Source of the DNA: JAQXGO01 sp045592445
GTDB taxonomy: Bacteria > Bacillota > Clostridia > UMGS1883 > UMGS1540
DNA length: 47,636 bases
Direction: 5' to 3'
Assembly: GCA_045592445.1 (NCBI GenBank)
Contig: JAZNUV010000034.1
Span: 1-47,636, forward strand
The position numbers and the translations under genes are program-made. Below are positions 15,346 through 23,559 of this stretch, one piece after another (positions within the stretch are counted from its first letter, which is position 1; every line of letters starts with the position of its first letter). A model generated the notes under the pieces. It saw only the letters and a program-made list of their open reading frames with translations. It had not been told where the DNA came from and did not search any database.

Positions 15346-15738
15346 ATGAAATACAAAGTAACACTAAACGGGAAAACATATGAAGTTGAGGTAGAAAAAG
15401 GCGTGGCAACGGTTGCGGCAGAATATGATGCGGCAGCCCCTGCACCCGCCCCTGCAGCTGCTCCGGCACCCGCAGCTGCTCCGGCACCTGCACCCGCCCA
15501 AGCATCTGTAGCCGTTACCGGCGCTGGCGAAGTTGTTTCTGCTCCCCTCCCCGGTACTGTACTCGGTATTAAGGTTGCAGCAGGACAGGCAGTCAAAAAG
15601 GGTGATGTTTTAGTCATCATTGAAGCTATGAAAATGGAAAACGAAATAGTAGCACCGAAAGATGGCACTGTAACACAGGTAGTTGCGACAAACGGTGCAA
15701 CAGTTGATAGTGGCGCACCTTTAGTTGTCCTCGCATAG
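15346..15738 (+). CDS. Biotin carboxyl carrier subunit of Na+ decarboxylase
   Basis: The 130-residue product has a short N-terminal beta segment, a flexible Ala/Pro linker (about residues 29-52, nearly all A and P) and a C-terminal biotinyl domain with the biotinylation motif EAMKMENE, lysine 96. The swinging biotin carries CO2 from the alpha subunit to the membrane decarboxylase. A GGAAGG site precedes the ATG. The linker is strongly repetitive at DNA level (GCACC/GCTCCG units) and could vary in length between strains. Confidence 0.92.
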   Translation: MKYKVTLNGKTYEVEVEKGVATVAAEYDAAAPAPAPAAAPAPAAAPAPAPAQASVAVTGAGEVVSAPLPGTVLGIKVAAGQAVKKGDVLVIIEAMKMENEIVAPKDGTVTQVVATNGATVDSGAPLVVLA

Positions 15739-15751
15739 GGAGGCGTAGAGC

Positions 15752-16942
15752 ATGGACTTTTTACATACACTTACAGAGGTCTGGAACCAATCAGGCATAG
15801 CGCAGCTTGCTATGCAGTTTACGGGTGACGGATTTCGCCAGCTCTTGATGATTCTTTTGTCCTGCGTGCTTTTGTATCTTGGCATTGTAAAAAAATTCGA
15901 GCCGCTTCTACTGATAGGCATTGCCTTTGGTATGCTTTTATCCAATCTGCCGATTTCGGGGGTATATAATCCTGAACTTTGGGCAGGAACGGGACCGATT
16001 GATTATGCGAAAGTATTACAAACGGGCGGACTTTTGGACATTTTATATATTGGCGTCAAAACGGGACTATATCCGTCGCTCATATTCCTTGGCGTCGGCG
16101 CCATGACGGATTTCGGGCCTATGATTGCGAATCCGAAATCAATGTTTTTGGGCGCTGCGGCACAGATTGGTATTTACCTTGCACTTATTATGGCAATTTT
16201 GCTTGGCTTTGACGGACAAGCGGCCGCTTCCATCGGTATTATCGGCGGCGCGGATGGGCCGACGGCAATTTGGCTTACCAAGACCTTAAAGCCGGAGCTT
16301 TTAGCACCGATTGCGATTGCAGCATATTCTTATATGGCGTTAATTCCGCTGATACAGCCGCCGCTTATGAAGCTTGTGACAACAAAGAAAGAACGCGAAA
16401 TCAAAATGGAACAGCTTCGGCCCGTATCGAAAACGGAAAAAATCGTTTTCCCGATTATGGTGACGATTATAACCTGCTTGATTCTGCCGTCCGTTGCACC
16501 GCTTTTGGGGTGTTTGATGCTCGGAAATTTATTGCGGGAGTGCGGCGTAACAGAGCGCCTTTCTGATACGGCACAAAACAGTCTTATGAATATCGTTACA
16601 ATCTTTCTGAGTGTCAGTGTTGGCGCTACGGCACGATTTGATACATTTTTGCGGTTAGACACGCTGAAAATTATCGTTTTGGGACTGTTGGCATTTTGCT
16701 TCTCTACATTGGGCGGCCTTCTTATCGGCAAGCTGATGTGCAAGCTTTCAGGCGGTAAAATCAATCCGCTGATCGGTTCTGCGGGGGTATCCGCCGTGCC
16801 GATGGCAGCACGCGTCTCCCAAATGGTGGGGCAAAAGGCAAATCCTGCAAACTTCCTTTTAATGCACGCGATGGGTCCGAATGTGGCAGGCGTTATTGGC
16901 TCGGCAGTTGCTGCAGGCTTCTTGTTGGCCGTATTCGGTTAA
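15752..16942 (+). CDS. Sodium-translocating decarboxylase beta subunit
   Basis: The 396-residue, highly hydrophobic protein has about nine to eleven membrane segments and the family signature GGADGPTAI near residue 167, plus NPLIGSAGVSAVPMAARV toward the C-terminus. OadB/GcdB/MmdB proteins decarboxylate carboxybiotin and export Na+, conserving the decarboxylation energy as a sodium gradient. It begins 13 bases after the carrier gene and closes the operon before a strong terminator. Which acid feeds the complex (oxaloacetate, methylmalonyl-CoA or glutaconyl-CoA) is set by the alpha subunit, which looks oxaloacetate-type. Confidence 0.93.
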   Translation: MDFLHTLTEVWNQSGIAQLAMQFTGDGFRQLLMILLSCVLLYLGIVKKFEPLLLIGIAFGMLLSNLPISGVYNPELWAGTGPIDYAKVLQTGGLLDILYIGVKTGLYPSLIFLGVGAMTDFGPMIANPKSMFLGAAAQIGIYLALIMAILLGFDGQAAASIGIIGGADGPTAIWLTKTLKPELLAPIAIAAYSYMALIPLIQPPLMKLVTTKKEREIKMEQLRPVSKTEKIVFPIMVTIITCLILPSVAPLLGCLMLGNLLRECGVTERLSDTAQNSLMNIVTIFLSVSVGATARFDTFLRLDTLKIIVLGLLAFCFSTLGGLLIGKLMCKLSGGKINPLIGSAGVSAVPMAARVSQMVGQKANPANFLLMHAMGPNVAGVIGSAVAAGFLLAVFG

Positions 16943-16956
16943 TTCGAAATCATTCA

Positions 16957-16999
16957 AAACCATACAAAACAGAGTTTTCTGGTTTGTATGGTTTTTTTT
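16957..16999 (+). terminator. Terminator of decarboxylase operon
   Basis: AAACCATACAAA (16957-16968) pairs with TTTGTATGGTTT (16983-16994), followed by more T residues: a 12-bp stem with U-tract. Confidence 0.88.
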
Positions 17000-17081
17000 A
17001 CAAAAATTTGCCGTTTTTTGCACGGATAAATGCCTAAAAAACGGAATTTGTGTAGATTTTAAAAAATAATTACAAAAAAGC

Positions 17082-17110
17082 TTGCAAAAAAATGGAAAAT
17101 ATTGTAAAAT
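17082..17110 (+). promoter_or_regulatory. Putative promoter of spo0A
   Basis: TTGCAA (17082-17087), 17 bases and TAAAAT (17105-17110) lie about 37 bases upstream of the spo0A start. AATGGAAAATATT occurs twice (17091 and 17116 regions) as a short direct repeat around the -10. No clear Spo0A box (TGTCGAA type) was seen. Confidence 0.5.
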
Positions 17111-17146
17111 AAGAAATGGAAAATATTACCATTTAGGAGGTAGAAC

Positions 17147-17935
17147 ATGGAGGACACAATTAAAGTCGTACTTACAGATGATGACGTTCAGCTGACAGAG
17201 GAACTGAAAGCTACTTTAGAAAAAACGCCCGGTTTTTCTGTCGTAGGCGTTGCGCATGACGGGGAGGAGGGTGTACGTATGGTGCGCCGTATGCACCCTG
17301 ATTTGGTGATTTTGGATATTGTCATGCCGAAGATGGACGGCATCAGTGCACTTGCCGAGATAAAAAGAATGCCGCCCGCACAACGTCCGCGTACGGTAAT
17401 GCTTTCGGCAGCAATGCAGGACACTACAATGCGTATGTGTATGGACGGTGGCGCAGATTTTTGTATGATGAAGCCGTTTGAGGCGCGCGTCTTAATTGAG
17501 CGCATTCGTGCATTATGCTATCCGATTAAAGCAGTTGGCTTGCCTGCTACGCCACCGACTACGGATGGTGCGGCCAAAAAACACATGATCGAAAGGACGG
17601 TGACAGATACCATTCATTCTGTAGGCATCCCTGCAAACATTAAAGGGTACCAATATCTACGCGATGCTATCATTCTTTCCATTGATGATGCGGAGCTTAT
17701 AAACGCAGTCACAAAACAGCTCTACCCCAAGGTCGCGGGTCGGCACAATACCTCTCCTTCGCGCGTGGAACGTGCAATTCGTCATGCCATTGAGGTTGCC
17801 TGTATGCGCGGAAACGACGAGGTTTTATATCGTCTTTTTGGCTACACGGTAAACAGTATCAAAGGAAAGCCAACAAACTCCGAATTTATTGCCCTGATTG
17901 CGGATAAGTTGCGGCTCGATTTACAAGTAGGATGA
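17147..17935 (+). CDS. spo0A: Sporulation master regulator Spo0A
   Basis: The 262-residue protein has a receiver domain (residues 5-125: acidic pocket D11/D12, phospho-acceptor D57 in VILDIVMPKMDG, MKPF lysine) and the Spo0A-specific C-terminal DNA-binding domain (about 145-262) with YLRDAI and SPSRVERAIRHAIEVACMRGN. The latter is diagnostic of Spo0A rather than a generic response regulator. Spo0A is activated by a phosphorelay or by orphan kinases and controls entry into sporulation. No spoIVB gene lies upstream, unlike the usual spoIVB-spo0A order; the decarboxylase operon is there instead. Its 3' end overlaps the convergent feoB by 15 bases. Confidence 0.96.
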   Translation: MEDTIKVVLTDDDVQLTEELKATLEKTPGFSVVGVAHDGEEGVRMVRRMHPDLVILDIVMPKMDGISALAEIKRMPPAQRPRTVMLSAAMQDTTMRMCMDGGADFCMMKPFEARVLIERIRALCYPIKAVGLPATPPTTDGAAKKHMIERTVTDTIHSVGIPANIKGYQYLRDAIILSIDDAELINAVTKQLYPKVAGRHNTSPSRVERAIRHAIEVACMRGNDEVLYRLFGYTVNSIKGKPTNSEFIALIADKLRLDLQVG

Positions 17936-19690
17936 AATCCAGGAAAAAAGATGATACAAGGCGGCGGAAATGAGGTACGCCAGGGAAAACTGATAGAGAA
18001 GAGTCCATGCAGTCATACGGCGGCTACCCATTTCCTGTCGTATGGCTGCCATGGTTGCAACGCAAGGCGTATATAGTAAAACAAAGACCATAAAGGCATA
18101 CGCGGCAGCAGGCGAGGAAAAAGAGATGCCTGCTACGGAAAGGGTGCTGACAATTGCTTCCTTTGCGAGCAACCCACATAAAAGAGCGGCGGCGGCCGTT
18201 GCATCGCCAAAGCCAAGCGGCGCAAAAATCGGGGCAATGAACGTGCCGATTTGACGGAGCATACCGCCATTTTCTGACGGAGCAAGGGAAAAGTCAAAAT
18301 CCGAGAGGAGACGAATGATGATGCCTGCTACAAGAAGGACCAGTGCGGTGCGGTGAGTAAAGGTACGCATTTTCTCGCGGAGAACACCGCCTACGGCGGC
18401 GAACGAGGGGATGCGGTACGGCGGCAATTCCGTCAAAAAGTTTTGAGAAGGCTTTTTCAGCGTGAAAAGACGGGCAGAAATTGCAGCGGCCAAAATGCCG
18501 ATCAGGTATAATGAAAAAATGACAATAGCGGTATATTCTTTAAAATAAAGACTGCACAGCATAAGATATACGGGCATACGTGCGCTGCAAGAAATAAAGG
18601 GAACCACGGCCACTGCCGTGCGCCTTGCATGCGGCGAGGGCAGAGAACGCGTAGAGAGAACGGCGGGCACACTGCATCCGAAACCCAGTACCATTGGTAT
18701 AAAACAGTTACCGCAAAGACCGAGGCTGGCAAATATACGATCTGTTAAAAAGACGCCGCGTGCCATATACCCGCAGTCCTCCAAAAGCGTCAACAGAAAA
18801 AATAAAATCATGATTTGCGGAAAAAATGCCGCCACACTACCGATGGCGGGGCAGATACCGCGAATAATAAGTGAAACCAAAAACGGCGGCACGGCAAAAG
18901 AGGTGAGAAGCGCATGTAAAAGCGATGTGCAAGGACCGTTTATCAATGCGGAAAATGCTGTGCCGAGCATACCGCCCGGCATATAGAAGGTAAGGACAAA
19001 TACAAAAAACAACACACAGAGAAAAATCGGGAGGCCCCAGATTGGATGAAGAAGAATGGAATCCAGTGAAAACCCATGCAGGGTACGCCAAATGTTTCTG
19101 CCTTTAGAAGAGGGCGAAGCAGAACGAGCACCGATATGCATGGAAAGAGTATGCGCATAGGTGACACTGTTTGAGACCGTGGCGGGTGGGGGCGACACGG
19201 GAATATCTCGGGAAAGCGCAGCAAAAAGCGCGTCGAGCCCATCCTTTTTCGCGGCGGAAATCTGGATCACAGGATAGGAAAAAGCGTTTTCCAAAAGCTT
19301 TGTGTCTACAAAAATACCGCGTTTTTGCGCCGCATCATGCATGTTCAAAACAAGCAGCATCGGGATATGTAAGGCAGCAAGCTGAATAGAAAGAATTAAA
19401 TGTCTTTCGAGATTTGTTTCATCTAAAACATTTATAATTAAATCCGGCGGCGTTTCCTTTAAATAATGCCACGTTTCTGCATCGTCGGCAGCATGCGGGG
19501 ACAGGGAATAGATACCGGGCAAGTCCACAATCGAAATTCGACCTGTATCGGTTGCAAAGGAACTTTCTTTTTTTTCTACCGTAACGCCGGCACGGTTTGA
19601 GACGCGCCGCCGTTCCCCTGTCAGTACATTAAACAGTGTGGTTTTGCCGCAGTTGGGGTTCCCAACAAGGGCGACAGTACGATGTTGCAT
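17921..19690 (-). CDS. feoB: Ferrous iron transporter FeoB
   Basis: The 589-residue product has an N-terminal G domain (G1 GNPNCGKTT, G3 DLPGIYSLSP, G4 NMHD) and a C-terminal membrane region with two Gate motifs carrying conserved cysteines (GNCFIPMVLGFGCSVPA, FISCSARMPVYL). It imports Fe2+. It is shorter than the usual 650-750 residues; the cytosolic helical GDI domain and the N-terminal soluble part look compact. No feoA gene is adjacent. The start is ATG 19690 behind GAAAGGAG; an in-frame start eight codons upstream has no ribosome site. It converges with spo0A with overlapping ends. Confidence 0.93.
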   Translation of the reverse strand: MQHRTVALVGNPNCGKTTLFNVLTGERRRVSNRAGVTVEKKESSFATDTGRISIVDLPGIYSLSPHAADDAETWHYLKETPPDLIINVLDETNLERHLILSIQLAALHIPMLLVLNMHDAAQKRGIFVDTKLLENAFSYPVIQISAAKKDGLDALFAALSRDIPVSPPPATVSNSVTYAHTLSMHIGARSASPSSKGRNIWRTLHGFSLDSILLHPIWGLPIFLCVLFFVFVLTFYMPGGMLGTAFSALINGPCTSLLHALLTSFAVPPFLVSLIIRGICPAIGSVAAFFPQIMILFFLLTLLEDCGYMARGVFLTDRIFASLGLCGNCFIPMVLGFGCSVPAVLSTRSLPSPHARRTAVAVVPFISCSARMPVYLMLCSLYFKEYTAIVIFSLYLIGILAAAISARLFTLKKPSQNFLTELPPYRIPSFAAVGGVLREKMRTFTHRTALVLLVAGIIIRLLSDFDFSLAPSENGGMLRQIGTFIAPIFAPLGFGDATAAAALLCGLLAKEAIVSTLSVAGISFSSPAAAYAFMVFVLLYTPCVATMAAIRQEMGSRRMTAWTLLYQFSLAYLISAALYHLFSWISSYL

Positions 19691-19788
19691 AAAAAAGCTC
19701 CTTTCAAAAATCATGGTAAAAAGTTAAAATCCATACCACAGTATAGTCGGACAAGCAAAAAAAAATACCGATAAAAACAAAAAAGTAC

Positions 19789-19840
19789 TTGACACCTTTT
19801 TAAAAAGGGTGTATACTAACAATGTTGCTAAAAAGCAACA
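19789..19840 (+). promoter_or_regulatory. Promoter with operator-like spacer and leader hairpin
   Basis: TTGACA (19789-19794), 17 bases and TATACT (19812-19817). The spacer is the core of a near-palindrome, ACACC-TTTTTAAAAA-GGGTGT (19792-19812), filling the space between the hexamers as an operator would. Just downstream, TGTTGCT (19823-19829) and AGCAACA (19834-19840) form a 7-bp hairpin directly against the GGAGG ribosome site at 19841. The arrangement suggests both transcriptional and translational control of the next gene. Confidence 0.65.
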
Positions 19841-19854
19841 GGAGGAGATGTGAA

Positions 19855-20100
19855 ATGGAAAAGTGTTGCGCAATTTGTGCAAACGCAAAAGCCGAAATCC
19901 CGGTTTCTGAGGGCATACTTTGTCAGGACTGTTTTATTTCGCTTGCAACGGACGCAATGGAATTTGCCAGACAAAATACAAAGCGAGGGACGGCATATCA
20001 TGCAATTTATGCACAGATATGTCAAAATCCAGCGCCTTATATGAAATTGCTTTTGCAGGATAAAATGCAATATATTATAAAAAAAGGAGAGAAGCTATGA
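19855..20100 (+). CDS. Small putative zinc-ribbon protein, function unknown
   Basis: The 81-residue product has two CxxC pairs near its N-terminus (CAIC at about 5-8 and CQDC at about 23-26), as in a treble-clef or zinc-ribbon metal site, followed by a helical C-terminus. I do not recognise the family. The ATG is set by the strong AGGAGGAGAT site; the 11-codon upstream extension runs through the leader hairpin and is unlikely. It overlaps the next gene by four bases, so the two are coupled. It may be a nucleic-acid-binding or anti-sigma-like partner of the HTH protein; this is a guess from context only. Confidence 0.65.
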   Translation: MEKCCAICANAKAEIPVSEGILCQDCFISLATDAMEFARQNTKRGTAYHAIYAQICQNPAPYMKLLLQDKMQYIIKKGEKL

Positions 20101-20684
20101 CAGAAAAAAAGAAGGAATTTTGGGAAGAACACAAGAAGAAATCGGGAGATATGCGGCAATCAAAAAACGGGAGCTACATAAAGCGTGCCGAACAGCTTTT
20201 GTATGCGCAGCAAGGGCTTTGCATTCGCATTGAGGCACTGGAGGAGGAACTTTCTTATTTGCGCGCTTTGCGGGACCATTCTGTAAGAAAACGAACGACG
20301 ACGGCACATGTACATACAGAGGCAGAGGTGGCAACACTCAGGCGTGAAAAAACAAAGCCACAGTATGGCGGAGAAAAACAAGGTACACTTTTGTTTTTTA
20401 CGCCTACGGATGCAGGGCAGATAGAGGAGCGGGTGTATGATATCCAATGCGAGCTTGCCTTTAACCGTCTGACGTTAAGGCGGATTGAAAACGCGGTAGA
20501 GATGCTTCAAAATGACCCGTATTATGATATTTTATATTTGAAATATGTGATAGGTATGCCGGAAGAGGAGATAGCCTATCAAATTCATTGTGATACATCC
20601 ACGGTGCGACGGAATAAGCATAGATTACTGGAACGGCTGGCGGTTATTTTATATGGTGCATCCGCACTTTCGGCGGCAGTATAA
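20097..20684 (+). CDS. Coiled-coil protein with sigma-region-4-like HTH
   Basis: The 195-residue product starts with a very basic segment, then a helical/coiled-coil stretch (about residues 28-70), a variable middle and a second helical stretch (about 105-140), and ends with a sigma-70 region-4-like HTH (about 143-185: YYDILYLKYVIGMPEEEIAYQIHCDTSTVRRNKHRLLERL, given here as separate helices DILYLKYV, EEEIAYQI and STVRRNKHRLLERL). This C-terminal form is seen in phage late regulators (ArpU/DUF1492-like) and YlxM-like proteins. It lacks sigma region 2, so it is not a sigma factor by itself. Possible domesticated phage regulator acting with the zinc-ribbon protein. Confidence 0.65.
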   Translation: MTEKKKEFWEEHKKKSGDMRQSKNGSYIKRAEQLLYAQQGLCIRIEALEEELSYLRALRDHSVRKRTTTAHVHTEAEVATLRREKTKPQYGGEKQGTLLFFTPTDAGQIEERVYDIQCELAFNRLTLRRIENAVEMLQNDPYYDILYLKYVIGMPEEEIAYQIHCDTSTVRRNKHRLLERLAVILYGASALSAAV

Positions 20685-20712
20685 AAATAATTTCCAAATT
20701 TTGTAAATTTGC

Positions 20713-20741
20713 TTGCAATTAAAACTAAAATGTGGTATAAT
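20713..20741 (+). promoter_or_regulatory. Promoter of SSB gene
   Basis: TTGCAA (20713-20718), 17 bases and TATAAT (20736-20741), leaving a leader of about 95 bases. This supports the start at 20841 rather than at upstream in-frame codons, one of which overlaps the promoter. Confidence 0.75.
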
Positions 20742-20840
20742 TGGAAAAAGATGGAAGAAATTCCGAAAGTATGCATACAAAATCAAAATTACCCATATTT
20801 TAGAAAAGGAGAGAGCTACAAATTGGAAGGAGAAAAGATA

Positions 20841-21449
20841 ATGGAGACAAACACAGCTATGATTTCAGGTATCATCGAGGATGAGGCAGTATTCAGCCAT
20901 GCAGTATACGGAGAGGGATTTTATATTTTTCATGTTTCCGTGCCGCGCCTTAGTGAGACAAGTGATAGTATTCCGGTAACGATATCCGAACGGCTTTGCG
21001 AGCCGTCCACATTACATCCGGGGGATACCATTGTAGTCAGCGGACAATTTCGTTCCTATAATAACTATACGGAAAATGGGAATCGGCTTATGCTTACTCT
21101 GTTTGCACGTGACATTCGCTTCCCGGAGGAGGTCAGTGGTACGCCGAATGAAATTACGCTAATCGGCTATCTTTGCAAGCCGCCCGTATATCGCCACACA
21201 CCGTTTGGTCGCGAAATTTCCGACATGCTTTTGGCGGTCAACCGTTCCTATAATAAATCAGACTATATCCCCTGCATTGCATGGGGGCGCAATGCACGCT
21301 TTACGCGAAATTTAGAGGTGGGAGATAAGGTGCAAATCAGCGGACGGATTCAGTCACGCGAATATCGCAAGAAGATAGCGGAGGACGCATTTGTATCCAA
21401 AACTGCCTATGAAATATCTATTATAAAAATAGAAACGTTAGGCGCATAA
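20841..21449 (+). CDS. Single-stranded DNA-binding protein with two OB folds
   Basis: The 202-residue protein looks like two successive OB-fold modules: residues about 5-95 (MISGIIEDEAVFSHAVYGEGFYIF split as ISGIIEDEA and GEGFYIFHVSVPRL) and about 103-200 (EITLIGYLCKPPVYRHTPFGREI, IPCIAWGRNARFTRNLEVGD). The second module has the classical SSB pattern. There is no acidic DDDIPF-type tail, so it is not a standard chromosomal SSB. Proteins of this form are widespread in Clostridia. ATG 20841 follows GGAAGGAG. It has its own promoter and stands between the HTH pair and the HPr-like gene. Confidence 0.78.
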   Translation: METNTAMISGIIEDEAVFSHAVYGEGFYIFHVSVPRLSETSDSIPVTISERLCEPSTLHPGDTIVVSGQFRSYNNYTENGNRLMLTLFARDIRFPEEVSGTPNEITLIGYLCKPPVYRHTPFGREISDMLLAVNRSYNKSDYIPCIAWGRNARFTRNLEVGDKVQISGRIQSREYRKKIAEDAFVSKTAYEISIIKIETLGA

Positions 21450-21470
21450 AAGAGAATTTTTGGAAAATAC

Positions 21471-21498
21471 TTGACTTTTCTGGGAAAAAAGATATAAT
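21471..21498 (+). promoter_or_regulatory. Promoter of HPr-like gene
   Basis: TTGACT (21471-21476), 16 bases and TATAAT (21493-21498), about 30 bases before the start codon. Confidence 0.7.
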
Positions 21499-21528
21499 AT
21501 AAGTAGAAAGAATAAGGAGGAATTACAA

Positions 21529-21756
21529 ATGAAAGCATTTGATGTAAGACTCGCGTCAATTGGGGACGTAAAGGAATTCGTAAATATTGTGAATAAATAT
21601 GACTTTGAAATCGACTTGATTTCCGGTCGCTATATTGTGGATGCAAAATCAATTATGGGCATTTTCAGCTTAGATCTTGCAAAACCGATTCATGTAGAAG
21701 TGCACACAGATGCACCTGAGGCAATTTGTGAAGAATTAAAGCCTTATATGGTATAA
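21529..21756 (+). CDS. HPr-like protein lacking the phosphorylatable histidine
   Basis: A 75-residue HPr-fold protein. The regulatory-serine region is kept (AKSIMGIFSLDL, equivalent to Ser46), but the active-site loop that normally reads GLHARPA is SIGDVKEFV, so His15 is absent and it cannot be a PTS phosphocarrier. It therefore resembles Crh-type proteins in reverse: serine site present, histidine site lost. Proteins like this are common in Clostridia, and a regulatory role through HPr kinase is possible but unproven. An AAGGAGG site precedes the ATG. Confidence 0.82.
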   Translation: MKAFDVRLASIGDVKEFVNIVNKYDFEIDLISGRYIVDAKSIMGIFSLDLAKPIHVEVHTDAPEAICEELKPYMV

Positions 21757-21770
21757 ATAAAAGGAACGAG

Positions 21771-21803
21771 ATAGCCCCGAAAACTGGATGTTTTCGGGGC
21801 TAT
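21771..21803. terminator. Bidirectional terminator between HPr-like gene and lonB
   Basis: A perfect 14-bp stem, ATAGCCCCGAAAAC (21771-21784) and GTTTTCGGGGCTAT (21790-21803), lies between two convergent genes two bases from the lonB stop. Confidence 0.85.
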
Positions 21804-21804
21804 A

Positions 21805-23475
21805 TTATGCCTTGAATACGGCGGCACTTTGTACAGCACAAAGATTTGGCGAAGGTGTCTCCTCTTTTATAGCGGCTACGGAAGGAAAAAGTTCTTTCAA
21901 AAGCGCGCTGACAGAGGAAATGGAAACGGTGCAAAGCGGCGTATTCGGCACATCATTTTCCGCGGGTAAAAGCACGGTTTTTATGCCTGCGGCGTGTGCC
22001 GCCAGGAGTTTTTGCGGGATGCCGCCGACAGGCAGAACCGAGCCTTTGGGCGTCAGTTCGCCCGTCAATGCAACGGTATCGGGGATGGCATAGCCTGTGA
22101 TGGCAGAATAAAGCGCTGCAAAAATGGCAATGCCGGCAGAAGGACCATCCGTAATAGCGCCGCCGGGAAAGTTTACATGCAGCCGCCAATCCAGGGGGCG
22201 AAAATCGCAAACGGTCTCCAAAACACGCACGGCATTGATTACGGATGCCTTTGTAGAGCCGGTACGCATAAGTTGTCTTGCACCGGCAGAAACACTTTCC
22301 TCTTCGACAATACCCGTCAGAGTCAGGCTGCCGCCGCCTTTTTCATAGGTGGCTACGGCTTCAATATCGGCTAAAAATCCGCCTGCGAGCCCCGCAACGG
22401 CAAGCCCGTGCACCACGCCCACACGCGTCTGCCCGAGACAACGGACCTCCCGATGCGGGGCGTATCGACCTGCCTCGGCAACCCACAAAACATCCCCGGG
22501 GGTAATCTGTGCACGGCCTTCGCATTGCGCAACACTGCCTGCCGTTTGCAGAATATTTACGATATCACGCCCGTTGGAGGCATACTGCACTGCAGCTTCC
22601 AAAGCGGTATCTGTTGCGGAAAAACCGCTTTTTTTTACAGCGCCGCGCGCAATTTCCAGTAAATCTGTATTCGAAAGTGCCGTGAAAAAAATTTCGGCAC
22701 AGCGAGAGCGCAAGGCGGCAGGCAATTCCTCGGGAGAACGGGTGGTCGCACCGACAAGGCGGAAGTCCGCAGGCATACCATTTTGAAAAATATCATGGAT
22801 ATGACGCGGGATTTCTTTGTTATCGCGACTGTAATATGCACTTTCGGGCAGGACACGCCTGTCCTCCAGCACCTTCAGGAGCTTGTTGAGTTGCGTGGAC
22901 GGTAACTCGCCGATTTCATCCAAAAATAAAATGCCTCCGTGCGCGTGTGTGACGGCACCAAACTTCGGTTGCGGGATACCGCCGGGGCCATAGGCACCCG
23001 CACCTTGATAGATGGGGTCATGCACCGAGCCAATCAGCGGGTCAGCAATCCCGCGCTCGTCATATCGAAGGGTGGCGGCATCAAGTTCCACAAAGGGAGA
23101 GGACTTGGTAAAGGGAGATTGCGGCAGATGCGCCGCCTCCGAGAGGGCGGCACGTGCCGCCGCGGTTTTTCCAACGCCCGGCGGACCATAGATTAAAACG
23201 TGCTGCGGATTTGTGCCGCAAAGTGCGGCGCGAAGCGCCTTTAGCCCTTCGGATTGACCGTGGATTTCCGAAAAAGACGCAGGGCGTGTTTTTTCGGATA
23301 GAGGCGTTGTCAACTTTATACCGCGCATACGGTGCAGCTTTTCCAGCTCGCGCAAAGATTCCTTTCGGAGCGCATTTTTATTGTCACGCTGCGAGCGCAG
23401 CATATAAAAAAAATAAATGCCCACCATAAAGGAAATTAAGGATTCTGCAATTAAAAGCAATGTATGAAACAACAA
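21805..23475 (-). CDS. lonB: ATP-dependent protease LonB (spore type)
   Basis: The 556-residue protein has an N-terminal membrane anchor (residues 4-25), an AAA+ ATPase domain (Walker A GPPGVGKT at 97-104, Walker B ILFLDEIGEL) and a C-terminal Lon protease domain with the Ser-Lys dyad (Ser446 in TDGPSAGIA, Lys489 in GGIPQK). Length, the single N-terminal helix and absence of the LAN domain fit the sporulation-associated LonB family (TIGR02902) rather than LonA. The likely start is TTG at 23475, behind AAGGGA. It is divergent from spoIIIAA, starting 84 bases away. Confidence 0.9.
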   Translation of the reverse strand: MLFHTLLLIAESLISFMVGIYFFYMLRSQRDNKNALRKESLRELEKLHRMRGIKLTTPLSEKTRPASFSEIHGQSEGLKALRAALCGTNPQHVLIYGPPGVGKTAAARAALSEAAHLPQSPFTKSSPFVELDAATLRYDERGIADPLIGSVHDPIYQGAGAYGPGGIPQPKFGAVTHAHGGILFLDEIGELPSTQLNKLLKVLEDRRVLPESAYYSRDNKEIPRHIHDIFQNGMPADFRLVGATTRSPEELPAALRSRCAEIFFTALSNTDLLEIARGAVKKSGFSATDTALEAAVQYASNGRDIVNILQTAGSVAQCEGRAQITPGDVLWVAEAGRYAPHREVRCLGQTRVGVVHGLAVAGLAGGFLADIEAVATYEKGGGSLTLTGIVEEESVSAGARQLMRTGSTKASVINAVRVLETVCDFRPLDWRLHVNFPGGAITDGPSAGIAIFAALYSAITGYAIPDTVALTGELTPKGSVLPVGGIPQKLLAAHAAGIKTVLLPAENDVPNTPLCTVSISSVSALLKELFPSVAAIKEETPSPNLCAVQSAAVFKA

Positions 23476-23559
23476 ATTCAGTCCCTTCCTTTTTTCGTAG
23501 TATCTGCGTCTTTATGTATTTTATGCCGCATATACATAGAAAAAAGGAGGCGGTATAAA

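Noticed and set aside
15422..15500. Tandem repeat in the biotin carrier gene as a possible sequencing artefact or VNTR locus
   Set aside because: Ala/Pro linkers are normal in biotin carrier proteins; there is no sign of a frameshift.
15195..15770. A 191-codon minus-strand frame rich in Ala and Gly
   Set aside because: It is a product of the repetitive Ala/Pro linker of the biotin carrier gene on the other strand.
19822..19854. An N-terminal extension of the zinc-ribbon gene
   Set aside because: It would be translated from the leader hairpin; the strong ribosome site sets the start at 19855.
20097..20684. A complete sigma factor
   Set aside because: Only a region-4-like HTH is present; there is no region 2 for -10 recognition and core binding.
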